Below the pieces are notes generated by a model that was given only the letters and a program-made list of their open reading frames with translations, had not been told where the DNA came from and did not search any database. Positions 34,075 to 43,229 of a DNA stretch of 64,000 nucleotides are shown here, piece by piece. Position 1 is the first letter of the stretch. Every line of letters begins with the position of its first letter. The position numbers were made by a program, and so were the translations under genes. The DNA comes from Brachymonas sp049977365 (GTDB lineage Bacteria > Pseudomonadota > Gammaproteobacteria > Burkholderiales > Burkholderiaceae_C), in the NCBI RefSeq assembly GCF_049977365.1, contig NZ_JBNGEN010000007.1, positions 1-64,000 of the forward strand, in the 5' to 3' direction.

Positions 34075-36330
34075 GTGTCCACTTCCCTTTCCCGTCATTC
34101 CCTGACTCCCATTGCCCTCGTGATCGCGGGGCTGCCTTCGGCCTGGGCCGAGGAGCCCGCGACCGATGCGCCCGAACTGGCTCCCGTGACGGTGACAGCA
34201 CCCTCCGCGCGCAGCCTGACCCGCGGTTCCGCGACGCTCCAGGGCGCCGCCCTGGAAGCCAGAAAACCCACCACCAGCGATACCGCCGCGCTGCTGGCCG
34301 ATGCGCCCGGCGTGGCCCTGCAGTCGGCCGGCGGGGTGTCCAGCCTGCCGGTGGTGCATGGGCTCGCCGATGACCGCTTGCGCATCACCGTCGACGGGGT
34401 CGATGCCATCGCTTCCTGCCCCAACCACATGAATCCTCCGCTGTCGTATCTGGCACCGTCGGTGGTGCAGAGTGCCCGGGTGTATGCGGGGCTCACGCCC
34501 GTGAGCGTGGGCGGCGACAGCATCGGCGGCTCGATCGTGGTGGAGACGAAGCCCCCCGTGTTTGCCGAGGCGGGCAAGACACTTGCCACCGGCGAGATCG
34601 GCGGCTTCTACCGCAGCAACGGGCATGTGCGGGGTGCAGATGTGTCGGCCACCCTGGCGACCGATGCGCTCAGCCTGAGCTATCGCGGCTCGGTGGCGCA
34701 GGGCGGAGACTACCGTGCCGGGGGTGATTTCAAGACGTTCACCGCCACCGGCAATCCCGGTCAGACGCTGGACCGCGACGTGGTGGGCTCCACCGCCTAC
34801 AAGACGCAGAACCATGCGCTGGGCGTGGCATGGCGCAGCGGCGGGAATCTGGTCGAGGCCACCTACAGCCGCCAGAACCTGCCCTACCAGCTCTATCCCA
34901 ACCAGCGCATGGACATGCTCGACAACCAGCAGACGCGCGTCAACCTGCGCTACACGGGCGAGTTTGACTGGGGCACCCTGCAGGCGCAGGTCTACCACGA
35001 GGAGGTGGACCACTACATGAACTTTGGCGAGGACAAGCAGTTCTGGTACGGCACGGCGCCCGGCATGCCCATGTACACGCGCAGCCACACCACTGGTGCC
35101 CGGCTCGGGGCCACCGTCGATCTCGGTGAGCGCGGCACCCTGCGTGCCGGCACCGAATACCAGCGCTACACCCTGGCCGACTGGTGGCCCGTCTCGGGCA
35201 CCGGCATGATGGCGCCCTATACGTTCTGGAACGTTCGCGACGGTCTGCGCGAGCGCGTGGCCCTGTACGGCGAATGGGAAAAACGCCACAGCCCTCAGTG
35301 GCTCACCCAGCTCGGACTGCGGCTGGAGCGCGTCACCTCGGACGCTGCGCCCGTGCATGGCTACAACCAGGACACGGCGCCCACGGCCACCGCCGGCACC
35401 ACCATGGCCAACCAGATCAGCGACGCGGCCACGCTCAACACGGCCGAGCGCCGACGCACCGACTACACCGTCGATCTGACCGCCATGGCCCGCTACACGC
35501 TCGACGCAGGCCGCGACATCCAGTTCGGCTACGCGCACAAGGAGCGCGCGCCCAATCTGTACGAACGCTACAGCTGGTCGACCTGGCCCATGGCGGCGGT
35601 CATGAACAACACCGTGGGCGACGGCAACGGCTACTTCGGCAATCCGGCGCTCAAGCCCGAGAAGGCCGATACCCTGTCGGCCACCTTCGACCTGCATGCG
35701 CCGGATCGCTCCTGGGAGCTGCAGGTCACGCCGTACTACACCCATGTGCGCGACTACATCGACGCCGTGCAGTGGAGCGGCAACGCCGCCACCGGCAGCG
35801 CCAGCACCGTGCTGCGCACGGACCAGTTCGTCGTGCTGCGCTATGCCAACCAGACCGCGCGGCTCTACGGGCTGGATCTTTCCGGCCGTGCTGCGCTGGG
35901 GCATACCGCCTGGGGTGACTGGGAGCTGCAGGGGGCGCTGGGCTATACCCGGGGCCGCAATCTCGATACCGGGCATGACCTCTACAACGTCATGCCGCTG
36001 CACGCCAAACTCACCCTGGCGCACCAGCTCGGGGGCTGGAACAACCGCATCGAGTGGGAAGGCGTTGCCGCCAAGGACCACGTCTCCACTCCGCGCAACG
36101 AGATCCGCACACCCGGCTACGGGCTGCTGCACCTGCGCAGCAGCTACGAGTGGAAGAACCTGCGCCTGGATGTCGGGGTCGAGAACGCCCTCAACAAGCT
36201 CTATTACCTGCCGCTCGGTGGCGCCTATGCCGGACAGGGCAAGACCATGGGCATCAATGCCATTCCCTGGGGCATTGCCGTGCCCGGACCGGGCCGCTCG
36301 TTCTATGTGGGCGTGAAGATGAAGTTCTGA
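34075..36330 (+). CDS. TonB-dependent outer-membrane receptor, copper-type
   Basis: A 751-residue beta-barrel receptor. It has a signal peptide (ending PSAWAEE), a TonB-box-like APVTVTAP, a plug domain (GVALQSAGG...DDRLRITVDGVDAI) and a barrel ending in the aromatic VGVKMKF. In the plug, SCPNHM forms a Cys-x3-Met arrangement like the copper site reported for OprC-type receptors. With DUF2946 upstream, copper is the best guess for the ligand, but this is inference. The start is GTG 34075, supported by ACGAGG at right spacing. Import depends on TonB-ExbB-ExbD. Confidence 0.82.
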   Translation: MSTSLSRHSLTPIALVIAGLPSAWAEEPATDAPELAPVTVTAPSARSLTRGSATLQGAALEARKPTTSDTAALLADAPGVALQSAGGVSSLPVVHGLADDRLRITVDGVDAIASCPNHMNPPLSYLAPSVVQSARVYAGLTPVSVGGDSIGGSIVVETKPPVFAEAGKTLATGEIGGFYRSNGHVRGADVSATLATDALSLSYRGSVAQGGDYRAGGDFKTFTATGNPGQTLDRDVVGSTAYKTQNHALGVAWRSGGNLVEATYSRQNLPYQLYPNQRMDMLDNQQTRVNLRYTGEFDWGTLQAQVYHEEVDHYMNFGEDKQFWYGTAPGMPMYTRSHTTGARLGATVDLGERGTLRAGTEYQRYTLADWWPVSGTGMMAPYTFWNVRDGLRERVALYGEWEKRHSPQWLTQLGLRLERVTSDAAPVHGYNQDTAPTATAGTTMANQISDAATLNTAERRRTDYTVDLTAMARYTLDAGRDIQFGYAHKERAPNLYERYSWSTWPMAAVMNNTVGDGNGYFGNPALKPEKADTLSATFDLHAPDRSWELQVTPYYTHVRDYIDAVQWSGNAATGSASTVLRTDQFVVLRYANQTARLYGLDLSGRAALGHTAWGDWELQGALGYTRGRNLDTGHDLYNVMPLHAKLTLAHQLGGWNNRIEWEGVAAKDHVSTPRNEIRTPGYGLLHLRSSYEWKNLRLDVGVENALNKLYYLPLGGAYAGQGKTMGINAIPWGIAVPGPGRSFYVGVKMKF

Positions 36331-36389
36331 TTCCCAGCATGCCCGCGTGGCAGCTCTCTCCCTGGCTGCATGGCGGGGGAAGGCAGTGC

Positions 36390-36419
36390 CCGGCCCCGTG
36401 CCGTGCCCTGCGGGGCCGG
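36390..36419. terminator. hairpin between convergent receptor and tonB genes
   Basis: Perfect 9-bp stem CCGGCCCCG / CGGGGCCGG with a 12-base loop, lying between the ends of the receptor (+) and tonB (-) genes. It can serve both strands; no long T-run is present. Confidence 0.55.
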
Positions 36420-36426
36420 TGGGGCG

Positions 36427-37386
36427 TCATTCGAGCCGGTAGATGACCGGCACGCGTCGCTGCAGGGGCGTGCCGGGCCCGCCCACGCTGCTGCGCACCG
36501 ACGCCACGGCGCGACGCACCAGCTCCAGCGCCGCCTCATCCAGAATGCCGGTGCCAGAGCCCTCGACCACCTCGCATCCGAGCAGGGCGCCATCGGCAGC
36601 CAGGCGAACCTGCACCACGACCTGTCCCTGCTGCTGCAGGCGTTCGGCCAGGGCCGGGTAGCGCCGGAGCTGCCGCACGCGGGCCTGCAGCAGATCTGTC
36701 CACCGGGCCGGCGTCGCCGCTCCCTGGTGGCCAGCCGATTCGGAGTTCGACCGCAGGGCTGGCGCAGAGACAGAGCCGCCGGAATGCGTGCCCGCTGCAG
36801 ATGGAGGCGCCGTCTCCAAAGTCTGCGGCCCGGCAGACGCATCATGGCGTTGAGTCCTGTGGGCAGCGCGGGCGGGGGACGTGGTGCGCAGGGCGCGTGC
36901 CGTCAGGGCGGGCGCCGGAGAGGCGGCAGCCGGGACATGGGCCGTCACTGGCCGGGCGCGTTCTGCATCCGGTGGGGCAGGGCGGATCTGTCGTGTCGGG
37001 GCAGGCTGGGGTGTGGATGTGTCGGGAGGGGATTTGTCCGGGCGGGGGGATGATTCGGGGGCGGGTGCGGCAGTGGCCGGAGCCGCTTCCTCGGGCATCC
37101 ACAGAACCTGCAGGTCCTGCGGAGGAGGTGGCGGTGCGGGAGGCGTGTGAGTGGGCACCTGCCGGGCCACCAGCAGCACCCCCGCAAGCACGGCCGCATG
37201 CAGCAGGGCCGATCCGGCCCAGTCTCCCAGCGTCAGGCCCGAACCGTCCGGGGAGCGTGCTTCCGGCACGGGAGAGTCTCCCGCCGCAGAGACGGTCAGC
37301 AGGGCGGGGCCGGTCATGGACAGACCTTCAGCGGAGGGAGCAGGGAAAGGAGCTGCACCGGGGGCCATGTCCATCCCTTTCGGCAT
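36427..37386 (-). CDS. tonB: energy transducer TonB
   Basis: A 319-residue protein with a single membrane anchor (about residues 57-75, LLHAAVLAGVLLVARQV), a long Pro/Ala-rich spanning region and a C-terminal TonB domain (RYPALAERLQQQGQVVVQVRLAADG...LLGCEVVEGSGTGILDEAALELVRRA). It transmits proton-motive force from ExbBD to outer-membrane receptors such as the one encoded convergently. Its start overlaps the mrdA stop as TGATG, so it is translated as the last gene of the mre operon, an unusual place. Starts at M5, M7 or M24 are also possible. Confidence 0.87.
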   Translation of the reverse strand: MPKGMDMAPGAAPFPAPSAEGLSMTGPALLTVSAAGDSPVPEARSPDGSGLTLGDWAGSALLHAAVLAGVLLVARQVPTHTPPAPPPPPQDLQVLWMPEEAAPATAAPAPESSPRPDKSPPDTSTPQPAPTRQIRPAPPDAERARPVTAHVPAAASPAPALTARALRTTSPARAAHRTQRHDASAGPQTLETAPPSAAGTHSGGSVSAPALRSNSESAGHQGAATPARWTDLLQARVRQLRRYPALAERLQQQGQVVVQVRLAADGALLGCEVVEGSGTGILDEAALELVRRAVASVRSSVGGPGTPLQRRVPVIYRLE

Positions 37387-39773
37387 CAGCGTCGCACCGC
37401 GCTGGCAGCAGCAGGGGCAGGCGGTACGCGTCGTGCCGTTTCAGGGGCCAGGCCCGAGGCCGGAGCGGAAGGAGCCGGTGCCGGGACGGGACGCGGAATG
37501 GACCCTTGCCCGGGCAGCCGCAGGAAGAGCTGGTTGAGCCGCAGCGCCGCAGGCGGCGGGGCGTAGGGCGGAGGGGCACTGGCTGCCGAGGCCTGAGAGG
37601 CGGCTCCCGAAGCCGCCACAGCCGAGGGCGCTGCCGCACTGCCGGGGGCTGCTGCCGCCGCTGCCTGCGCGGGCGGCACCGCGCCGCTGCTGGCCATGGC
37701 ATGGGTGAGTGCCGGGGCGGAGGGGCCCGTGAGTGCGCTGATGGCCGTCACGCCCCGGTTGCTGTTGCGCACGGGGGTGAGCAGCTTCATGCCCGCAGGC
37801 GGCCAGGGCAGGGTGGCGACGGGACGCGATCCGCCCGGATTGCCCGCCCCACCGCCGTGGGAGACGGCCTCGATGTCGGCCTCGCTCGGGTAGAGCCCCT
37901 TGATCCAGTAGTCGAGCACACGCCGGGCAATCGGCGCGGCTGCCGTGGCGCCAAAGCCGGCGTTTTCCACGATCACGGCCAGCGCGATGGTGGGATGGTC
38001 CGCCGGGGCAAAGGCCTCGTAGAGCGAATGGTCGCGCTTGCGTTCGCTCATGGCCGAGGCGCTGTAGCGCTGGTGCTGGCCGAGCGTGACGGCCTGGGCG
38101 GTGCCCGTCTTGCCCCCGCTCACGTAGCCCGCCCCGCTGAACGACATGCGCGAGGTGCCTGCGACGGTCACGTTGACCATGGCGTTCTTGACGAGCTGGA
38201 CATTCTCGGGCTTGTAGCCGAGGTACACGGGCTTGTTGCGGTCGGGGCGCACGAACTGGTGCGACACCGCGTCCTGCAGCGCCAGGGCCACGCGGGGCTG
38301 GTAGTTGTTGCCGCCGTTGACCATGGTCGCGAGCGCATGGGACACCTGCAGCATGGTGAAGTTGTTGTAGCCCTGCCCGATGCCGAGCGAAATCGTCTCG
38401 CCGGGCAGCCAGCGCTGCTGGGCCGGGCGCTTGAAGGTCTTGCGCTTCCACTCCTGGCTGGGCAGCACGCCGCGTGCCTCGCCCTGCAGGTCGATGCCCG
38501 TGCGCTGGCCGAATCCGAGCGGGGCCATGAAGTCATGGATGGCATCGACGCCCATGTCGTGCGCCAGGATGTAGAAGTACACGTTGCTCGACATGGTGAT
38601 GGCGCGCGCCAGGTTCACCATGCCGAGGCCTCCGGCCTCGGGGCTGCGGAAGCGGTGATTGCCGTAGATCCAGTAGCCCGGGTCATAGATGGTGTCGCCG
38701 GGCTTGCGCTTGCCGGTTTCCAGCGCCGCCAGTGCCATGAAGGGCTTGTAGGTCGAGCCGGGGGGATAGGTGCCGCGCAGGGCGCGGTTGAGCAGCGGCT
38801 TGTCGGCCGAATCGTTGAGGGCCTGCCAGCTGTCCTGGTCGATGCCGTCGACGAAGAGGTTCGGATCGAAGGTCGGCTTGCTCACGAAGGCCAGGACCTG
38901 CCCGTCGCGCGGGTCGATGGCCACGAGGGCGCCGCGCCGGGAGCCGAACAGGTCTTCCACCAGCTTCTGCAGCCGGATGTCGATCGACAGCACCACGGTC
39001 TTGCCCGGCACGGCCGGCGTCGACGAGAGCCGGCGCACGATGAAGCCGCCTGCCGTGGTCTCCATCTGCTCGCTGCCGGAGGTGCCGTGCAGCTCGGTCT
39101 CGTAGCTCTGCTCGATGCCGAGCTTGCCGATGTGGTCGGTGCCCCGGTAGTTGGGGCCGTCCTCGCTGTCCTGGATCGCGTCCTTTTCCTTCTGGTTGAT
39201 GCGTCCGATGTAGCCGATGACGTGGCTCGCCAGCTCGCCGTAGGGGTAGTAGCGGAAGGGCCGCGCATTCACCTCCACGCCCGGCAGACGGTAGAGCTGG
39301 GTGGCGATGCGTGCGATTTCCTCGTCGCTCAGGCGGCTGCGCAGGGGAATGGGCTCGTAGCTCCTGCTGTCGGCCTGCAGCCGCCGGAAGCGCTTGCGGT
39401 CGGCCGGCGTGATGGTCACGAGCTGCGCGAGCTGGTCGATGGTGGCCTGCACATCCGGCATCTTGTTGGGCGTGAGCTCCAGCGTGTAGGCGGTGTAGTT
39501 GGTCGCCAGCACGATGCCGTTGCGGTCCACGATGTCGCCCCGGCTCGGGGTGATCGGCACCGTGGCCGTGCGGTTGTTCTCGGCCTGGGCGATGTAGTCC
39601 TTGTGGCGCACCACCTGCATCACCACCCAGCGCCAGGTCAGCAGCGCAAAGCACAGCAGCACCAGCATCGCCATGGCCAGCAGCCGCTGCTGCACCAGCT
39701 CCTGCTGGTTCGCGGCGTTCCGGAGCTCCTTGGCAACGGGAAGGGAGGAATCGTCCTTGCGGCGCATGGGCAT
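37386..39773 (-). CDS. mrdA: penicillin-binding protein 2
   Basis: A 795-residue class B transpeptidase of the elongasome. One membrane anchor (residues 31-54) precedes the dimerisation domain; the active-site motifs are Ser340-TYK, SSN (395-397) and KTGT (555-558). After about residue 640 comes a 150-residue Ala/Pro-rich tail not found in typical PBP2 (around 630-650 residues); its role is unknown. The gene follows mreD by 19 bases, and tonB rather than rodA comes next. Confidence 0.95.
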   Translation of the reverse strand: MPMRRKDDSSLPVAKELRNAANQQELVQQRLLAMAMLVLLCFALLTWRWVVMQVVRHKDYIAQAENNRTATVPITPSRGDIVDRNGIVLATNYTAYTLELTPNKMPDVQATIDQLAQLVTITPADRKRFRRLQADSRSYEPIPLRSRLSDEEIARIATQLYRLPGVEVNARPFRYYPYGELASHVIGYIGRINQKEKDAIQDSEDGPNYRGTDHIGKLGIEQSYETELHGTSGSEQMETTAGGFIVRRLSSTPAVPGKTVVLSIDIRLQKLVEDLFGSRRGALVAIDPRDGQVLAFVSKPTFDPNLFVDGIDQDSWQALNDSADKPLLNRALRGTYPPGSTYKPFMALAALETGKRKPGDTIYDPGYWIYGNHRFRSPEAGGLGMVNLARAITMSSNVYFYILAHDMGVDAIHDFMAPLGFGQRTGIDLQGEARGVLPSQEWKRKTFKRPAQQRWLPGETISLGIGQGYNNFTMLQVSHALATMVNGGNNYQPRVALALQDAVSHQFVRPDRNKPVYLGYKPENVQLVKNAMVNVTVAGTSRMSFSGAGYVSGGKTGTAQAVTLGQHQRYSASAMSERKRDHSLYEAFAPADHPTIALAVIVENAGFGATAAAPIARRVLDYWIKGLYPSEADIEAVSHGGGAGNPGGSRPVATLPWPPAGMKLLTPVRNSNRGVTAISALTGPSAPALTHAMASSGAVPPAQAAAAAAPGSAAAPSAVAASGAASQASAASAPPPYAPPPAALRLNQLFLRLPGQGSIPRPVPAPAPSAPASGLAPETARRVPPAPAAASAVRR

Positions 39774-39792
39774 GCAGACAGGGAAAGGGGGA

Positions 39793-40308
39793 TCAGAGCG
39801 GCCGGGTCAGGTCGCGGTCCGGGGCACGGCGCTGCGGTGCGAGCAGGATCATGCTCACCGGCAGCCACAGCAGGGTTTCGGCCACGGGCGCTCCCAGCAG
39901 CTCCCAGCCGGGAAACTGCCCGCCGCTGGCCATGCTCAGCACCCAGGTCAGGGCATGCACGGCCACGAACACCGCCGCCATCTGCAGCGCCTGCGTGAAC
40001 GGGTGGAACCACTGCAGGCGCCGGTGCAGCAGCAGCACCGTGCTGGCCATGACGCTGTAGGCCAGTGCATGGATGCCGAGCAGCGTGGTGGCATGCACAT
40101 CCATCACCAGCCCGAGGCAGAAGGCCACGCCCACGCCCACGCGGGCAGGCTGGTACAGGCACCACAGCGCCACCGTCACCAGCAGGAAGTCCGGCGCCCA
40201 GGGCGCGCGGCCAAAGGGCAGCAGGTTGAGCATCAGCGCCGCCAGCAGCGTGCCGACGATGTAGGACGGCCGCACGGGCAGCAGCAGCTGTTGGTCGCGC
40301 TCGATCAT
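39793..40308 (-). CDS. mreD: rod shape-determining protein MreD
   Basis: A 171-residue membrane protein with about five helices (LLPFGRAPWAPDFLLVTVALWCLYQP, GVAFCLGLVMDVHATTLLG). It is an elongasome component between MreC and PBP2. ATG overlaps the mreC stop (ATGA). Confidence 0.93.
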   Translation of the reverse strand: MIERDQQLLLPVRPSYIVGTLLAALMLNLLPFGRAPWAPDFLLVTVALWCLYQPARVGVGVAFCLGLVMDVHATTLLGIHALAYSVMASTVLLLHRRLQWFHPFTQALQMAAVFVAVHALTWVLSMASGGQFPGWELLGAPVAETLLWLPVSMILLAPQRRAPDRDLTRPL

Positions 40309-41276
40309 GGCTTGCGGGCTCCCTTGTTTCTGGACGCCTTGCCGCGGGCCGGCGCGCTGGCCGCTCCGCTGGCGGCCGATGCGTCGGGGGCGCTCGCGGC
40401 GGCCGTGGCCTCGTTGCTGGCCACCTTCTGCGGTTCGAGCACCAGCACGTAGCCCATGGACAGCGGGCGCGCTGCCGGCTTGACCTGCACGCGCTCGAAG
40501 GCCGTGTTGCCGCGCCGGTCCACCAGCGTGACGGTGCCCACCGGCAGGCCCGCCGGATAGATCCCACCGATGCCGCTCGTCATGAGCACATCGCCGACCC
40601 GGAAATCGGCCGTGTTGGTCAGGAAGCGCACTTCGAGCGCGCTGCTCTTGGGCGACTGGCTGTCGCCGTACACCAGCCCGCGCTCGCCGGTGCGGCTGTT
40701 GAGCACCGGCGTGGGCTGTTCGGGGTTGTCGATGAGCGAGACTTCGCTGCTGAACGGGTACACGCGCACCAGCTGTCCCACCAGACCGTACTCGTCGATG
40801 ACCGGCGAACCTACGGCCAGACCGTGGCTGCTGCCGCGGTTGATCACCACCTTGCGCGTGAACGGGTCAGGAGCCACGTACACCACTTCGGCTGCCCGGG
40901 CCCGGATGGGGAGGGCCTCGCTCAGGCCGAGCAGATGGCGCAGCTGGGCGTTCTCGCGTTCGAGCAGGTCGGCACGCTGGGCCTTGAGCGACTGCTGCGA
41001 CACCAGCAGGGCTGCCTGCTCCTGGCTGTGCTTGGCCGATTCGACCGTGGTGACATAGCCGCCCATGAGGTCCACGGCCCGCACCGGCTGGGCGCCGAGC
41101 CACTGGAGCGGCGACAGCACGGTGGCAATGGCGCTGCGCATGCCGTCCCCGACATGGAAGCGGCTGTCTGCCACCATCAGAAACACCGACAGCGCCCCGG
41201 CCATGGCCAGTCGCGTCAGAGGCGACGGCCCCCGGCGGAAGAGGGGAGGCGTGCGTTCAAGCTGCTGCAGCGACAT
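40305..41276 (-). CDS. mreC: rod shape-determining protein MreC
   Basis: A 323-residue protein: N-terminal membrane helix (about residues 24-40), a coiled-coil stretch (SQQSLKAQRADLLERENAQLRHLLGL) and the double beta-barrel MreC core in the periplasm (VINRGSSHGLAVGSPVI, MTSGIGGIYPAGLPVG). A low-complexity Ala/Ser/Lys tail ends it. It organises PBP2 and other wall enzymes. MSLQQLERTPPLF at 41276 is the usual start, though 18 further codons are open. Confidence 0.95.
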   Translation of the reverse strand: MSLQQLERTPPLFRRGPSPLTRLAMAGALSVFLMVADSRFHVGDGMRSAIATVLSPLQWLGAQPVRAVDLMGGYVTTVESAKHSQEQAALLVSQQSLKAQRADLLERENAQLRHLLGLSEALPIRARAAEVVYVAPDPFTRKVVINRGSSHGLAVGSPVIDEYGLVGQLVRVYPFSSEVSLIDNPEQPTPVLNSRTGERGLVYGDSQSPKSSALEVRFLTNTADFRVGDVLMTSGIGGIYPAGLPVGTVTLVDRRGNTAFERVQVKPAARPLSMGYVLVLEPQKVASNEATAAASAPDASAASGAASAPARGKASRNKGARKP

Positions 41277-41426
41277 GGGCGAGCCCGGCTCCGGCGGCCG
41301 GCGCCATCGGCAGCGCTGCCCGCAGGCCACCGATGCCGCCTGACGCAGGCAGGGAAGGGGAGAGAGAACGGAGGGGGAGGAGTGGCACCAGCGGACGAGA
41401 CGCCGACAGGCACCCGGCCACGGGCA

Positions 41427-42470
41427 TCATTCGTTGGTGAAGATGCTGCCCAGACGATCCATGCGTTCGAGTGCGATGCCACAGCCGCGCACCACGCAGG
41501 TCAGTGGCTCCTCGGCCACCAGCACCGGCAGGCCGGTTTCCTCGGCCAGCAGGCGGTCGAGGTCGCGCAGCAGCGCACCGCCGCCAGTGAGCATCATGCC
41601 GCGTTCGGCAATGTCGGCACCCAGTTCCGGCGGGGTCATTTCGAGCGCGGTCTTGACGGCGCTGACGATCTGGTTGAGCGGGTCGTTGAGGGCTTCGAGG
41701 ATTTCGTTGCTGCTCACGGTGAAGCTGCGCGGCACGCCTTCGGAGAGGTTGCGTCCCTTGACTTCCATTTCGCGCACCTCGCTGCCGGGGAACGCGGAGC
41801 CGATTTCCTTCTTGATCGCCTCGGCGGTCTGCTCGCCGATGAGCATGCCGTAGTTGCGGCGGATGTAGTTGATGATGGCCTCGTCGAACTTGTCGCCGCC
41901 CACGCGCACGCTGCCCTTGTAGACCATGCCGCCCAGGCTGATGACGCCCACCTCGGTGGTGCCACCGCCGATGTCCACCACCATGGAGCCGCTTGCCTCG
42001 CTCACCGGCAGGCCTGCGCCGATGGCGGCGGCCATGGGCTCCTCGATCAGGAACACCTCGCTGGCGCCAGCACCGAGAGCGGCGTCACGGATGGCGCGCT
42101 TTTCGACCTGGGTGGAACCGCAGGGCACGCAGATGATGATGCGGGGGCTGGGCTTCATCAGGGAGCGGGGGTGCACCATCTTGATGAACTGCTTGATCAT
42201 CTGCTCGGTGACCACGAAATCGGCGATCACGCCGTCCTTCATCGGGCGGATGGCTTCCATGTTGCCGGGCACCTTGCCCAGCATGGCCTTGGCGTCCTTG
42301 CCCACGGCCTGGATCACGCGGCGGCCGCTGGGGCCCCCTTCCTGGCGGATGGCGACCACCGAGGGCTCGTCGAGCACGATGCCCTTGTCGCGGGTGCAGA
42401 TGAGGGTGTTGGCGGTGCCGAGATCGATGGCCAGGTCGGTGGAGAAGTACCGACGGAAACCGTTAAACAT
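41427..42470 (-). CDS. mreB: rod shape-determining protein MreB
   Basis: A 347-residue bacterial actin that directs lateral wall synthesis. The ATP-binding phosphate loops are DLGTANT and DIGGGTTEVG, with the later GGGALLRDLD. The start MFNGFRRYFSTDLAIDLG is the family norm and has AAGGA upstream; a longer frame is open. A 150-base gap separates it from mreC. It is divergent from gatC. Confidence 0.97.
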   Translation of the reverse strand: MFNGFRRYFSTDLAIDLGTANTLICTRDKGIVLDEPSVVAIRQEGGPSGRRVIQAVGKDAKAMLGKVPGNMEAIRPMKDGVIADFVVTEQMIKQFIKMVHPRSLMKPSPRIIICVPCGSTQVEKRAIRDAALGAGASEVFLIEEPMAAAIGAGLPVSEASGSMVVDIGGGTTEVGVISLGGMVYKGSVRVGGDKFDEAIINYIRRNYGMLIGEQTAEAIKKEIGSAFPGSEVREMEVKGRNLSEGVPRSFTVSSNEILEALNDPLNQIVSAVKTALEMTPPELGADIAERGMMLTGGGALLRDLDRLLAEETGLPVLVAEEPLTCVVRGCGIALERMDRLGSIFTNE

Positions 42471-42817
42471 GTGCGTAGTCCTTCGTGTGCCCAGGGCGGC
42501 CTGCGGCGGCCCTGCGGCAATGTGCAAAAATGAGGGGTGTGGAAGGGGTCGGAAAGAGCCTGCGCGCGGGAAGTGGCGCTGCTTCTCGGACCGCAAAAAC
42601 CACGAAACGGCAGAAACAATACCCCACCGTGTTAAACCTTAGATAATACCGTATATGCGTTCGCAAGGGTATGCGCCGCAAGCCTTTTTTGCACTGCACA
42701 CCATCCCTTGCGGGCCTTCTGCAGCCCGTGTGCCGGCCCGCTTTCCGGGCGCTGCCGGCGCACTCCCGGAGCCTCCCGATCCGGGACCACTTCTTGCCCG
42801 GACGCATCGATTTCACC
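42471..42817. other. divergent intergenic region mreB / gatC
   Basis: 347 bases holding both promoters. An AT-rich core (about 42615-42665) contains candidate -10 hexamers on both strands (GATAAT on plus, TATTAT on minus), but I could not pair them with good -35 elements. No RNA motif seen. Confidence 0.35.
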
Positions 42818-43120
42818 ATGTCCCTTACCGCCGAGAACATCGCCTTCATTGCCAAGCTGTCGCGGCTGGCCCTCACGCCCGACGAGGGCGAGCGCCTGCG
42901 CACCCACCTCAACCAGTTCTTCGACACCGTCGTGGGTCCCATGCAGCAGGTGGACACCACGGGCCTGCAGCCGCTGGCGCATCCCACCGACGTGATGCAG
43001 GAGGTGGCGCTGCGGCTGTGCGACGACGTGGTGAGCGAGCCCGATCAGCGCGAGCGCAACCAGGTCAGCGCCCCGGCCGTGCAGGACGGGCTGTTCCTGG
43101 TGCCGCGCGTGATCGAGTGA
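42818..43120 (+). CDS. gatC: Asp/Glu-tRNA amidotransferase subunit C
   Basis: A 100-residue GatC that stabilises the GatCAB complex, which converts misacylated Asp-tRNA-Asn or Glu-tRNA-Gln to the amide form. The AENIAFIAKLSRLALTPDE start and PLAHPTDVMQEVALRLCDDVV block are characteristic. A 49-codon upstream extension is open but not part of the family. Confidence 0.95.
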   Translation: MSLTAENIAFIAKLSRLALTPDEGERLRTHLNQFFDTVVGPMQQVDTTGLQPLAHPTDVMQEVALRLCDDVVSEPDQRERNQVSAPAVQDGLFLVPRVIE

Positions 43121-43229
43121 TCGCCTGCCCTTGATTCGTCTTGCCGGCCTTCCTGCCCGGACTGCCGCGTTCTCCCATGGCATCGCATGGCCTTGCAGGC
43201 CCTGCGTTCCGAACCCTTGATTGCCCCCC

